From Deltaproteobacteria bacterium (lineage in GTDB: Bacteria; Bdellovibrionota; FAC87; UBA2466), in contig VGSE01000007.1 of NCBI GenBank assembly GCA_016875135.1, positions 1 through 35,393 on the forward strand: a stretch of 35,393 bases of DNA, written 5' to 3'. Position 1 is the stretch's first letter, and every line of letters starts with the position of its first letter. The translations under genes and the position numbers were made by a program. The notes under the pieces were generated by a model. The model saw nothing but the letters and a program-made list of their open reading frames with translations. It had not been told where the DNA came from and did not search any database. This document shows positions 15,651 to 23,242 of the stretch, piece by piece.

Positions 15651-16220
15651 TTAATCAGTTAATGTGTCATAAGAGATCTTGATAATTTCGAAATCTTCTT
15701 CGCCTTTAGGAAGTTGCACGGTTATGGTGTCTCCAACTGTTCTTTGTAAGAGTGCTTTTGCAATGGGCGAAATCCAACTGATTCGACCTTTTTTTCCGTC
15801 AGTTTCATCAATGCCTACGATGGAATATTTTCGCTCTTTTCCCTGCTCGTCTAAGAGGGTGACTGTAGCTCCAAAAAGAACCCTTTCGGATTTTTGTTGT
15901 GTGGGATCGATTATCTCAGCATTTTCCATTCGCTTGGTAAGAAAACGAATCCTTCGATCGATTTCTCTTAACTTTCTTTTGCCATAAATGTAGTCGCCGT
16001 TCTCGGAACGATCCCCATTCCCCGCAGCCCATTGGACAACTTTAACGAGTTCCGGCCGGTCGATATCCATGAGTCTCTTCCACTCGCTTCGTAGCCGTTC
16101 AATTCCATGAGGAGTGATATAGTTTTTTCCACCCGGAGTGGAGAGGGCCGCATTATCCTGAGACTCCTCTAAAGAAAGATCTTCAGCTTCGTCATTTTCT
16201 TTTGTAAAAGCTTTCGACAT
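15651..16220 (-). CDS. greB: Transcription elongation factor GreB
   Basis: A 189-residue protein; the GreB core is preceded by an acidic extension of about 30 residues. The N-terminal coiled-coil domain begins NYITPHGIERLRSEW and contains WAAGNGDRSENGDYIYGKRKLREIDRRIR (within about 65-92), whose acidic tip residues (D and E in GDRSEN-x-DY) stimulate RNA polymerase to cleave backtracked RNA. The C-terminal FKBP-like domain has GRISWISPIAKALL. The tip reads ENGDY rather than the commoner ENADY. GreB rescues arrested elongation complexes. A second, more divergent GreA/GreB-like gene lies at 30208-30687. Confidence 0.92.
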   Translation of the reverse strand: MSKAFTKENDEAEDLSLEESQDNAALSTPGGKNYITPHGIERLRSEWKRLMDIDRPELVKVVQWAAGNGDRSENGDYIYGKRKLREIDRRIRFLTKRMENAEIIDPTQQKSERVLFGATVTLLDEQGKERKYSIVGIDETDGKKGRISWISPIAKALLQRTVGDTITVQLPKGEEDFEIIKISYDTLTD

Positions 16221-16537
16221 ACTAGCTAATTATCACAACCCTCTTTCTATCTCAATGTAGAAGCCTTTCTCAGAGCCATTTTTGTTCGTTTAAGTCCCAT
16301 GTCGGCTTAAGAGATGAAATTAAAAAAATCAATCTTTTCAAAGGGAAGATTGTGAAAATGATTGTGATGGAAAATCCATCGAATGGAAAACGGGCCTCTT
16401 CTTCGTTACTTGGGGCTAGTACTTTTGTTAAAAAACATGCCTTAAGTCAAAAACAAAAAATAGGATGCTAAGATTCTAATTGAAATTCCAAAGAGTGGAA
16501 TCACTCATGTGAAATGAGTTTTTATCAGGAGGATACC
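16221..16537. other. Gene-free interval (317 bp) between greB and the collagen-like lipoprotein gene
   Basis: The two genes are divergent. The interval is AT-rich, lacks a plausible coding frame, and presumably holds both promoters. Two tandem hairpins lie at its right end (16485-16519). Nothing else is recognisable. Confidence 0.6.
16485..16519 (+). promoter_or_regulatory. Tandem six-base-pair hairpins just upstream of the collagen-like gene
   Basis: ATTCCA/TGGAAT (16485-16501, loop AAGAG) is followed at once by ACTCAT/ATGAGT (16503-16519, loop GTGAA). A short T-run follows, then the strong AGGAGG ribosome site and ATG 16538. The arrangement could stabilise the mRNA 5' end or tune ribosome access. 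Confidence 0.4.
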
Positions 16538-18385
16538 ATGACTCAATTTCTTAAAACCTCAATTTTAGTTGTTGGAATTCTTTTCCCATTGTTGGGTTGC
16601 AAACAGGAAAACACGGCAGTCATTTCGGAGCAAAGTCTCACTGAATTCAGGAGAAATCCTGCACCCAGTGAAATTACTCTGGCTTCTGTTGGGATATCTT
16701 CGATTTTGAATTCAAAAAGCACCGATAGTGGATTTATTTCGGGGCCGGGAACGGGTGGAAATGACACTGGGACTGTTACTGCTCCCCTCATTGCCGTTGC
16801 TTTAAGTCCGATAGGAACCAGAATAGCTCAAGGTGTGAGCTTCTCATTTACTTTAATCGGAATTTATGCGGATGGTTCTAGCAAAAATCTGACTACTCAG
16901 GCGACCTGGAGTTCAACTCAGTCTGATGTGGTCTCGGTAGACAACACCGGAAAATCGCAAGCTAAAGAGCCAGGGACTTCTGTCATTATGGCACGAGTTC
17001 CTAATTTCACTGCCGTGAGTTCTGTGACTGTAACTCTTCCCGGGCAAGATCTCATCGCGGGCCCTCAAGGGCTGCCCGGACTTAATGGACGAGATGGATC
17101 AACTATTCTCACCGGCACTGAAAATCCTAAATCGGAGTTAGGAAAAGATCTTGATCTCTATCTTAATCAAATCAGTGGTGAATTGTTTCGCAAAGAACTC
17201 AATATCTGGAAAAGTATTATTACTTTGGTTGGGCCAGTAGGAGAAAAAGGAGAACGTGGCGAGAAAGGAGATCGCGGAGAAAAAGGGGATGCAGGTGAAA
17301 GGGGGGAAAGAGGAGAACAAGGGCTTCGTGGTGAGCAGGGAATTCAAGGAGAGCGTGGCCTGCAGGGGATCGCAGGTAGTGAGGGTAGATTTGGGGTCGA
17401 TGGAAAAGACGGCAGAAATGGAAAAGACGGAGTTAATGGCCAAAATGGAAAAAATGGGAACTCTATCCTTGCCGGTTCGGGAATTCCTGAACAGGACGTC
17501 GGCCAAGAGGATGACCTCTTTTTTGAACAAGAGAGCGGTGAGGTCTATAAAAAAGTAGATGGAACATGGGAATTTGTTTCTAGTCTTAAAGGAGAAACAG
17601 GAGAAACAGGAGAAATAGGAGAAACAGGAGAAACTGGGGAACGGGGGATTCAAGGCGAAACGGGAGAAAAAGGAGAACAAGGTTTTCAGGGCGAGAGGGG
17701 TGAACGAGGATTTCAGGGGATACAGGGAGAAAGAGGAATACAAGGCATTCAGGGAATTCAAGGCATTCAGGGAATTCAGGGTGTGGCTGGCGAGAAAGGT
17801 GAAAAAGGTGAGAGAGGGTATGGTGTTGGAGCTTTTTCAAGACCGACAAACCAATGTCCTGCAGAAGCCAATGGTGGAGTAGAGTTGGCGCTCTTTACCG
17901 ACCTGAATAGCAATGGAAATTTGGATTCCAATGAAATTGTTAATTCCGTTAGCGTGCTTTGCGGCGGGTTAGCGGGACGTGAAGGTAGAGCCGGAACTTC
18001 GTCTCGTATCACGGTAGAATTGGCTTCGCGAACTCTCTGTGCTGCCGGAGGCTATCTCTACACCACTCAAAACGGTAATGAAGCTCCCACTTCAGTTCCG
18101 GTTTGTCATGGAACTCAAGGGCTACAGGGACTACAAGGTCCTCCTGGGACTACAGGAGGAGGTGTGACTCCAGTTAAATTCTGTTCTTCGGATTTAACAA
18201 CTTTTCCGGAGTATGGCCTTTTAGTCGGAAATGAAATGTTTGCCGTTTATTGGGGGCCGGCCCCTTACAGCCAGGGACAAAATACGGCATTTTTAGCTAA
18301 ACTCATTCCCGGTTCTTATAGGTCCACAGGAGGAAATGGCTGTTACTTTCGTGTAATACCGGGAAATTTGATTGTTGAAAACTGA
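16538..18385 (+). CDS. Lipoprotein with BIG2-like domain and collagen-like Gly-X-Y repeats
   Basis: A 615-residue protein from ATG 16538 (CAGGAGGATACC directly upstream; an in-frame ATG at 16514 precedes the ribosome site). The signal peptide ends in lipobox L-L-G-C (Cys about residue 20). Residues about 85-170 form a bacterial Ig-like (BIG2) domain (LSPIGTRIAQG ... GIYADGSSKNLT ... TWSS). Three Gly-X-Y tracts follow, rich in GEKGERG, GETGE and GIQGIQ triplets. Two copies of a spacer module separate them (G-x-x-x-P, then D-L-x-x, GE-x-x-x-K, W). A segment with CPAEANGGVELALFTDLNSNG and VLCGG resembles repeats found in surface collagen-like proteins of unknown function, and a final globular domain closes the protein. 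It is likely a trimeric outer-membrane-anchored filament or adhesin. Confidence 0.88.
   Translation: MTQFLKTSILVVGILFPLLGCKQENTAVISEQSLTEFRRNPAPSEITLASVGISSILNSKSTDSGFISGPGTGGNDTGTVTAPLIAVALSPIGTRIAQGVSFSFTLIGIYADGSSKNLTTQATWSSTQSDVVSVDNTGKSQAKEPGTSVIMARVPNFTAVSSVTVTLPGQDLIAGPQGLPGLNGRDGSTILTGTENPKSELGKDLDLYLNQISGELFRKELNIWKSIITLVGPVGEKGERGEKGDRGEKGDAGERGERGEQGLRGEQGIQGERGLQGIAGSEGRFGVDGKDGRNGKDGVNGQNGKNGNSILAGSGIPEQDVGQEDDLFFEQESGEVYKKVDGTWEFVSSLKGETGETGEIGETGETGERGIQGETGEKGEQGFQGERGERGFQGIQGERGIQGIQGIQGIQGIQGVAGEKGEKGERGYGVGAFSRPTNQCPAEANGGVELALFTDLNSNGNLDSNEIVNSVSVLCGGLAGREGRAGTSSRITVELASRTLCAAGGYLYTTQNGNEAPTSVPVCHGTQGLQGLQGPPGTTGGGVTPVKFCSSDLTTFPEYGLLVGNEMFAVYWGPAPYSQGQNTAFLAKLIPGSYRSTGGNGCYFRVIPGNLIVEN
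17591..17635 (+). repeat. Five tandem 9-bp units inside the collagen-like gene
   Basis: Five near-identical copies of GGAGAAACA encode Gly-Glu-Thr/Ile triplets. Adding or losing a unit keeps the frame, so slippage could change filament length without breaking the gene. Confidence 0.85.
17744..17779 (+). repeat. Tandem 18-bp units inside the collagen-like gene
   Basis: GGCATTCAGGGAATTCA(A/G) occurs twice in tandem, encoding Gly-Ile-Gln triplets; related nine-base units extend to the left. The DNA identity is higher than the protein repeat requires, suggesting recent duplication. Confidence 0.85.
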
Positions 18386-18402
18386 AGAGGTGCATTCCAT
18401 AA

Positions 18403-18482
18403 CTGCACCCTTTGAGTGGGCTTTTTAAGAGGTTCAAACGGCCATGAAGTTGGACTAAGGCGCGCAATTTATTGGCCGTTTG
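18403..18482 (-). repeat. Dispersed intergenic repeat, copy D, with a 10-bp hairpin
   Basis: The tail (18403-18434) read on the minus strand is the clearest version of the conserved sequence: CCTCTTAAAAAGCCCACTCA (18432-18413), then AAGGGTGCAG. Next to it CAAACGGCCA (18435-18444) pairs perfectly with TGGCCGTTTG (18473-18482) across a 28-base loop. The arms have no sequence similarity to those of copy B, although position and pairing are kept. Confidence 0.8.
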
Positions 18483-18538
18483 ACGAAGAGGTGAATTATC
18501 AAATGAAACTCCAAGAAAACTTATCAAATCTCATAACC

Positions 18539-18616
18539 TTGGTCCTCTATAAGTCTTTGCAATTTAAGAAAAAACATATCGGACCAACCTCTTAAAAAGC
18601 CCACCCAAAGGAACAG
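18539..18616 (+). repeat. Dispersed intergenic repeat, copy B, with a 7-bp hairpin
   Basis: TTGGTCC (18539-18545) pairs with GGACCAA (18581-18587) across 35 bases. The conserved tail follows directly (18588-18616), as in copy D. The loop shares CTATAAGTCTTTGCAATT with copy A and CTTTGCAA and ATATCGGACCA with copy C. Confidence 0.82.
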
Positions 18617-18699
18617 ACAAAAAAACAAATTGATGCGCTGCGCTGTTTTGTGGTATTTCATTGGGCAACGAGAACGAAAGTTTTCACAAAGGGGGGCCC

Positions 18700-19983
18700 G
18701 TGAAAGCAAGTTTTTTTCTATCGCTTCTTTTCTTAACGGTCGTTTCTTCAGTCTTCATCGAGAGAGTTCAAGCAGCCCATCCTGACTCACATACACCTAG
18801 CAAAGTCGATCTTGATAAAGAGATTCTCAAATATCAGATGGATGCGCTCCTATGTGCCGCTTCTCCCTTAGTTGCTAGAATCCCGGGAAGCTCTCACATT
18901 TTGGAAGCCTCAAAGTGTGCTTTGGCTGCAGGGTTGGGAGTTACTGAAATCGTTCGCAGCTTAACCGAGTGTGCGCACATGAGACATGCCGGCGGAAAGG
19001 TAAACGAGAGAGATTTTCTGGGATGCTTAAAATCGGGTTCTTCTTATTTTGCTTCAAATAAAGAGGCTCTGGCCTGTCTTTTGGGAAGCGGGCTTGATAA
19101 GAGTGCCAAAAAAATGCTCCAGCATTTAGGTATTGTAGGTGACATCATAACTTGCAGTTTAACGGTGGCCCAAGGGGCAACCCTGTTGGTGGACACAACT
19201 CGAGCAGCAAATGCAGCTCGTGCAGAAGCTAGAAAGTCCGCCGAACTCTTGGCAAGACTCGCCTCATCTTTAAAAGGCAGCCGAATTTATAATATGGGAT
19301 ATTATCGAGGTTGTTTATCAGTCACAAAACATTTTCCTAACAATGAAGATAGATGTCTTTCTCAATGCCACAATGACAAACAGTATGGCATGGGCGTGTT
19401 GGGAAGTTCTCTGAACAGAGAACAACAAGCCTATACTTTCGAGGCCTGTAAATTTGGGTGTAAGCTGACCGAAGCAGTTCCCAACTCTTGGATCTATACG
19501 ATGTTGGTTTCATCCGAGCCTGGACAAACAAGACGGGGCTGTGAAGCTGTTGTGGATAAAGTTCGAAATAGTATAGAGGGCATGGCTCAAGTTAATTTTA
19601 GAACTCTTCCGCTTCCAGGAACGGATTCAGGGTCGCAGTCTGAACGAACAGGGTCTTATTTGGCGTGGAGAATTAGAATCAATGCTGCTTTAGATGCTAT
19701 TCAACGTAACTGGGATAGCTTAAGGCCTCAACGAGGTTTTGTTACCACTGAAAACTTGTTGGCTTACGCCAATGGAAACGATGACGATTCCAAACTTATC
19801 AGTTCGGTTTTCGGAAATCGTGACTTAGGAGTTTTTTCTTACGGAAGAATTGAAGTTCCTACGTTAGCTGCTTATTTGGATTCAACACAGAATTCAGTAG
19901 TTGACGGTTTGATTTCTCAATCGGATGTTGCCGCCTTCCGAAGTGAAATCAATGGATACTATTTTGGTGAGCCAATACTATAA
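18700..19983 (+). CDS. Cysteine-rich exported protein of unknown function
   Basis: A 427-residue protein from GTG 18700, chosen because a purine-rich AAAGGGGGG lies just upstream and translation then begins with a clean Sec signal peptide (cleavage near R-V-Q-A/A-H). An upstream TTG (18661) would put 13 extra residues before it. The mature part has at least ten cysteines, including C-x3-C (RCLSQC) and EACKFGC, suggesting periplasmic or extracellular disulfides. A small-residue, Ala-rich helical section with AARAEARKSAELLARLASSL lies in the middle. The C-terminal part (from about residue 330) looks like a separate globular unit. I recognise no family. It shares strand with the collagen-like gene, but 314 bases with repeats separate them. 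Confidence 0.75.
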   Translation: MKASFFLSLLFLTVVSSVFIERVQAAHPDSHTPSKVDLDKEILKYQMDALLCAASPLVARIPGSSHILEASKCALAAGLGVTEIVRSLTECAHMRHAGGKVNERDFLGCLKSGSSYFASNKEALACLLGSGLDKSAKKMLQHLGIVGDIITCSLTVAQGATLLVDTTRAANAARAEARKSAELLARLASSLKGSRIYNMGYYRGCLSVTKHFPNNEDRCLSQCHNDKQYGMGVLGSSLNREQQAYTFEACKFGCKLTEAVPNSWIYTMLVSSEPGQTRRGCEAVVDKVRNSIEGMAQVNFRTLPLPGTDSGSQSERTGSYLAWRIRINAALDAIQRNWDSLRPQRGFVTTENLLAYANGNDDDSKLISSVFGNRDLGVFSYGRIEVPTLAAYLDSTQNSVVDGLISQSDVAAFRSEINGYYFGEPIL

Positions 19984-20012
19984 GATGTTTGAGCTAAATC
20001 TAATTGCAGCAC

Positions 20013-20025
20013 GAATTCGGCACGA
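20013..20025. other. 13-base match to a common EcoRI cDNA-cloning adaptor
   Basis: GAATTCGGCACGA, within a GCACGA-ATTCG-GCACGA direct repeat, is identical to most of a widely used EcoRI library adaptor. It lies in the 95-base gap between convergent genes. It may be chance; see findings. Confidence 0.3.
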
Positions 20026-20078
20026 CCTCTCACGCATAACGAGAAGGCGCTAGGTTACGACCCAGGTATACTTTAACC

Positions 20079-21848
20079 CTATTTCAACTTTTCCTGAACT
20101 CGATAAACAGGATAAAGGCCCAATGTCTGATCCCAACTCGGGTGAAGCCGGTAAAAAAACTCAAGCCTTTTCTCCGGAGATTCCTCAAATTCACTTTGCT
20201 TAAGTTTTTCTTCAAAAACTTTTTTGATTTCAGGGTTGGTTAACATTTCTTTTGCAACTGATTCAGTCACATAGTTTTCCATATACTCTTTTTGCTCAAA
20301 ACGTGAATTAAAAAACCCCCACGCCAATAAGGAATCAGGCCCCTTGGGCTCGAACAAATGAAAAATCAGAAAGGCCTTAGGTTGACGAGTCGAAACAAAA
20401 AGGTCTCCAGGGTTTATAGTAACTTTTTCTTTTTTCCATTCTCCCGTCACTTTTAATCCCTGGTGTCCTTCGAAAGATTTCTCTGCAAACTTAAAGGAGT
20501 CCGCTCGAAAAATCTCTACCTCTTTTATTCCAACTTGGTCTTCAATTTCTCGAAACTGAATGCCATGGGCCTGTAACTTAGGAATCACTATGGACTGAAA
20601 AGATTTGGGAACAATATACCCTTCGGGGATCCGCTCTGAAATTTCAGGAATCACTTCAGTATAGAGCGGGACCTTCCAAACTTCTGGTTGGTTAGAAAAG
20701 TAGGTTATCTTCGTAGTACCGGAAACAGCGGAATCTTCTCTTTGATAATGATAGCCAAGAAATGAGATCTCCTCTTTTTTCTTTTCCGAATTTTTAAATG
20801 CAAGTCCCATCTCCTGACCTACCTGTGAACTGACTTGACCGTCTAATATTTCAATTTGCTTACGCCACTGTTTCCCTTTTTCTGCGATAATCAGGAGCGT
20901 GTTTTCCACAACATTCCGAGCCGCTTTAACCCGAGTGGCATAATCCTTCCAAGAGTGGGTTTCCACCAACATGCCAACCCTGTTTCTGACTCCCAGATAC
21001 CCTTGGGAATACCTTGGGGGGGCTACCCCTAAATCAAATCCCGATGATGGCTCATCTTCTTTGAGAAAAGAGGGATAAAAACCCAAAGGCAAGTGGCCTT
21101 CAGTTTTTAGCCCATTAAGCACCATTTCCTTAATTTCTAACGCCATTTCTCGGGTTTCTTTGAGACCATAAAACAACGGCTCCATGATAATCGAGACATC
21201 ATGCTGAAACTTTGCCCCATCGGTGACATGTAAATCTAAACCGATCAAAGGATCCCATTGATTGAGGAGTTGAATCATCGCTTTCATTTCGGGGCTGTCC
21301 ACTTTCATGTAATCGCGATTAAGATTGTAGTTCTGCGCCGTAGTTCTCCATCCCATCTCCTCGGGTCCTACTTGATTGGGGCGATTGTGTTTTCCAAACC
21401 GTTCATGTCCATCGACATTAAATACAGGAACAAAGACTAAAGTAACTTCTTTAAGGGCTTTGACCGTTTTTGGATTGGCTTCATTTTCAAGGATCTCTCT
21501 AATCAACCAAAAACCAGCATCTTTACCATCAATCTCCCCTGCGTGAATACCCCCTTGAACAAAAACAACCGGCCGTTTTTTCTTTTTAGCATAAAAAGAC
21601 AAAAGCCCTTTTTTGGAATCGGCAACAACGAGAGCTCTCATTTGACGTCCCTCGGGAGTTTTTCCAAAACTAATGCAGTCCACATTTTGCGGAAATTTTT
21701 TGGTAAAGGCCTTACAAAGCCTTTCCACCTCCACATAACGTCCGGTCTGTTTCCAATGGGTTAGCTCGGCGGTTGTTTTGAGAGCCTTAGTGCTTCCAAA
21801 GACTACACACGCCTGAAACCCTAAAACCAAATATAAATATTTTTTCAT
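20079..21848 (-). CDS. Exported M14 family zinc metallocarboxypeptidase
   Basis: A 589-residue protein with a signal peptide (about 1-19). The M14 domain has the zinc site H102-x-x-E105 in GGIHAGEIDG and the third ligand H207 in LDLHVTD. The substrate-binding Asn-Arg pair lies in NYNLNRDY (N177-R178), and the catalytic Glu in LVETHSW (E296). The peptidase core fits the first 320 residues. The remaining 270 form an accessory region, predicted beta-rich, with a long alternation of basic and acidic residues. It probably trims peptides, possibly peptidoglycan peptides, in the periplasm. It is tail-to-tail with the cysteine-rich protein gene and stands alone. Confidence 0.9.
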   Translation of the reverse strand: MKKYLYLVLGFQACVVFGSTKALKTTAELTHWKQTGRYVEVERLCKAFTKKFPQNVDCISFGKTPEGRQMRALVVADSKKGLLSFYAKKKKRPVVFVQGGIHAGEIDGKDAGFWLIREILENEANPKTVKALKEVTLVFVPVFNVDGHERFGKHNRPNQVGPEEMGWRTTAQNYNLNRDYMKVDSPEMKAMIQLLNQWDPLIGLDLHVTDGAKFQHDVSIIMEPLFYGLKETREMALEIKEMVLNGLKTEGHLPLGFYPSFLKEDEPSSGFDLGVAPPRYSQGYLGVRNRVGMLVETHSWKDYATRVKAARNVVENTLLIIAEKGKQWRKQIEILDGQVSSQVGQEMGLAFKNSEKKKEEISFLGYHYQREDSAVSGTTKITYFSNQPEVWKVPLYTEVIPEISERIPEGYIVPKSFQSIVIPKLQAHGIQFREIEDQVGIKEVEIFRADSFKFAEKSFEGHQGLKVTGEWKKEKVTINPGDLFVSTRQPKAFLIFHLFEPKGPDSLLAWGFFNSRFEQKEYMENYVTESVAKEMLTNPEIKKVFEEKLKQSEFEESPEKRLEFFYRLHPSWDQTLGLYPVYRVQEKLK

Positions 21849-21895
21849 GAGTAAACGGCTATCCTAATCAGATTGGGATGCCAAGACGAGAAATG

Positions 21896-22792
21896 TTATT
21901 TTTTTACAGCAAGTTCTTTTTGGAAAGCTTGTATCCGTTGAGCCAAATTTTCTCGAACTTTTTCCGGCAAAGATTCAATGGCCGAACTACATCTTTTGGA
22001 GTTAAAGTGAAGAAGGCAGTGGTAGTTAACTTTGGCCTCTAAATCTTCGGTTCGTGTTCGAGTAAGGAAAAACACAGCCGATGCGGTAAATAGCAAACTC
22101 ACGATTCCGGCAGAGACCATTTTTTTCCATGGCTCCAACACTCGTCGAGCCACCCCAAAATGATGGACTAAAAACATCAAAGTTCCAACCCCGGAAATCA
22201 CCATAACTCTCTTAAAAAGCTCATTCATTAAAAAATTGGACAGTCCAGGTGAGAGCTCGATGCGACTTGAAAGCACAGAGGTGAATCCAGCAATTAAAAG
22301 GAGCATCTTCCCAAGCAAAACAAGGGAACTTAAGTCCATGTCTGCAATGTGTAGCCCTTGGCTTTGGTGGATCGGAGTTTGTTTAAACTTCTCTAAAATG
22401 GCATTAAGATCATGACAAGCTCGCCTTCGAGTACGAATTCCTCTAAAACCCACCGGACTCAAAGGCAATATAGCAGGCAACAAAAAGAAAGTTAAAGCCC
22501 TTAGTCGAAATCCGACTTGAATCCAAGAAGCCAAAACAACACGCTCAGAATCGTGTCGAATATCAACAAAAGTCGTATAGTAATTGGGGTCGGCCCCCTT
22601 CGAGTAGAGACGGCGGTGCGCTTTACAAGCTACCATGTGGTAGTGGTGCTCGTGGGCCCAATTTTCGAACGCAAACCAAGATTCTTGTCTGACATTAAAG
22701 GCACGGGTCCATTGCCCTTCACGGTTAAAATCTTCCTCTTCACCCTCTTTGCGCTTTTTTTTCTTTTTCCAAATAGCTGTATTCACAAACAC
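21896..22792 (-). CDS. Membrane protein of unknown function with a charged N-terminus
   Basis: A 298-residue protein with about five hydrophobic segments (around residues 95-115, 155-175, 190-215 and 225-245). A very basic/acidic start (WKKKKKRKEGEEED) is followed by a His/Trp-rich stretch WFAFENWAHEHHYHM. The start is uncertain: GTG at 22790-22792 lies at the base of a hairpin and lacks a good ribosome site; GTG two codons later is equally possible. The C-terminus is helical with two cysteines (YHCLLHFNSKRC). No family is recognised. It lies downstream of a rhodanese gene on the same strand. Confidence 0.65.
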   Translation of the reverse strand: MFVNTAIWKKKKKRKEGEEEDFNREGQWTRAFNVRQESWFAFENWAHEHHYHMVACKAHRRLYSKGADPNYYTTFVDIRHDSERVVLASWIQVGFRLRALTFFLLPAILPLSPVGFRGIRTRRRACHDLNAILEKFKQTPIHQSQGLHIADMDLSSLVLLGKMLLLIAGFTSVLSSRIELSPGLSNFLMNELFKRVMVISGVGTLMFLVHHFGVARRVLEPWKKMVSAGIVSLLFTASAVFFLTRTRTEDLEAKVNYHCLLHFNSKRCSSAIESLPEKVRENLAQRIQAFQKELAVKK

Positions 22793-22852
22793 TACACCCT
22801 ATGAGTTTCTCACTTCCCCTAAAGCAGCAAGGGAAGTGCCATTGAGGTGTAG
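22792..22852 (-). terminator. Nested hairpin between the rhodanese gene and the membrane protein gene
   Basis: Outer arms CTACACC (22792-22798) and GGTGTAG (22846-22852) enclose inner arms CACTTCCC (22811-22818) and GGGAAGTG (22831-22838). It starts four bases after the rhodanese stop codon on the minus strand. No T-run follows, so it may be an attenuating or mRNA-stabilising structure rather than a full terminator. Confidence 0.55.
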
Positions 22853-22856
22853 ACAT

Positions 22857-23162
22857 TTAGTATCTAGGTAATTTGGGATCTATTTGCACCGACCAAGCTT
22901 CAATACCGCCACTAATATTTTGAACGTTCTTAAATCCCTGGCTCCGCAAAAAGGCAACTGCTTGAGCGCTTCTCATTCCATGATGGCAAAGAACCGCCCA
23001 GTGTTTATCGGAATCGAGTTCTTGAAACCGTTGTGCAAACTCGCTTAAAGGAATGTGAGTACCGCCAATATTAGCGTATTCAAATTCGTCCTTTTCCCGG
23101 ACATCTAGAATTAGAATATCCTCTTTTTTGTCTAGTTTTTCTTTAAGCTCGATTACTGTCAT
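22857..23162 (-). CDS. Single-domain rhodanese-like sulfurtransferase
   Basis: A 101-residue protein from ATG 23162. The upstream open frame to 23267 would run into the divergent peptidase gene and adds a poorly conserved, basic leader. The domain has ILILDVREKDEFEYANIGGTHIPLS (within 16-40) and the active-site loop C59-H-H-G-M-R-S followed by an alpha helix and GGIEAW, all typical of GlpE/PspE-type rhodaneses. It probably carries a persulfide on C59. No Shine-Dalgarno is obvious. It is divergent from the proline iminopeptidase gene with about 80 bases between the starts. Confidence 0.9.
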   Translation of the reverse strand: MTVIELKEKLDKKEDILILDVREKDEFEYANIGGTHIPLSEFAQRFQELDSDKHWAVLCHHGMRSAQAVAFLRSQGFKNVQNISGGIEAWSVQIDPKLPRY

Positions 23163-23242
23163 TGGATTTTTTTTAGTTCTGTTTTCTCTTCTAACCCTTT
23201 TGACCAGTGACGAAAAGAGATTTTTATGTAAATCTTTCCAAT

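Larger units (their letters stand above)
18386..18699. other. Gene-free interval (314 bp) built largely of two oppositely oriented repeat copies
   Basis: It starts at the stop codon of the collagen-like gene and ends at the GTG start of the cysteine-rich protein gene. It contains a small hairpin (GGTGCA 18389-18394 with TGCACC 18404-18409), copy D (18403-18482, minus) and copy B (18539-18616, plus). The two tails form a large imperfect inverted repeat. Confidence 0.7.

Noticed and set aside
17138-17849. Long antisense open frames opposite the collagen-like gene
   Set aside because: They arise from the biased Gly-X-Y codon pattern on the other strand; their products are Phe/Leu/Ser-rich low-complexity sequences.
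20026-20047. Shared CATAACGAGAAGG between this gap and the terminator loop at 26398-26410
   Set aside because: Only 13 bases match and the hairpin here is weak; probably coincidence between terminator-like sequences.
22207-22227. A stretch resembling the repeat tail (CTCTTAAAAAGCTCATTCA) inside the membrane protein gene
   Set aside because: It lies in a coding frame (Leu-Phe-Lys-Arg region) and lacks the rest of the tail and any hairpin; a chance match is more likely.
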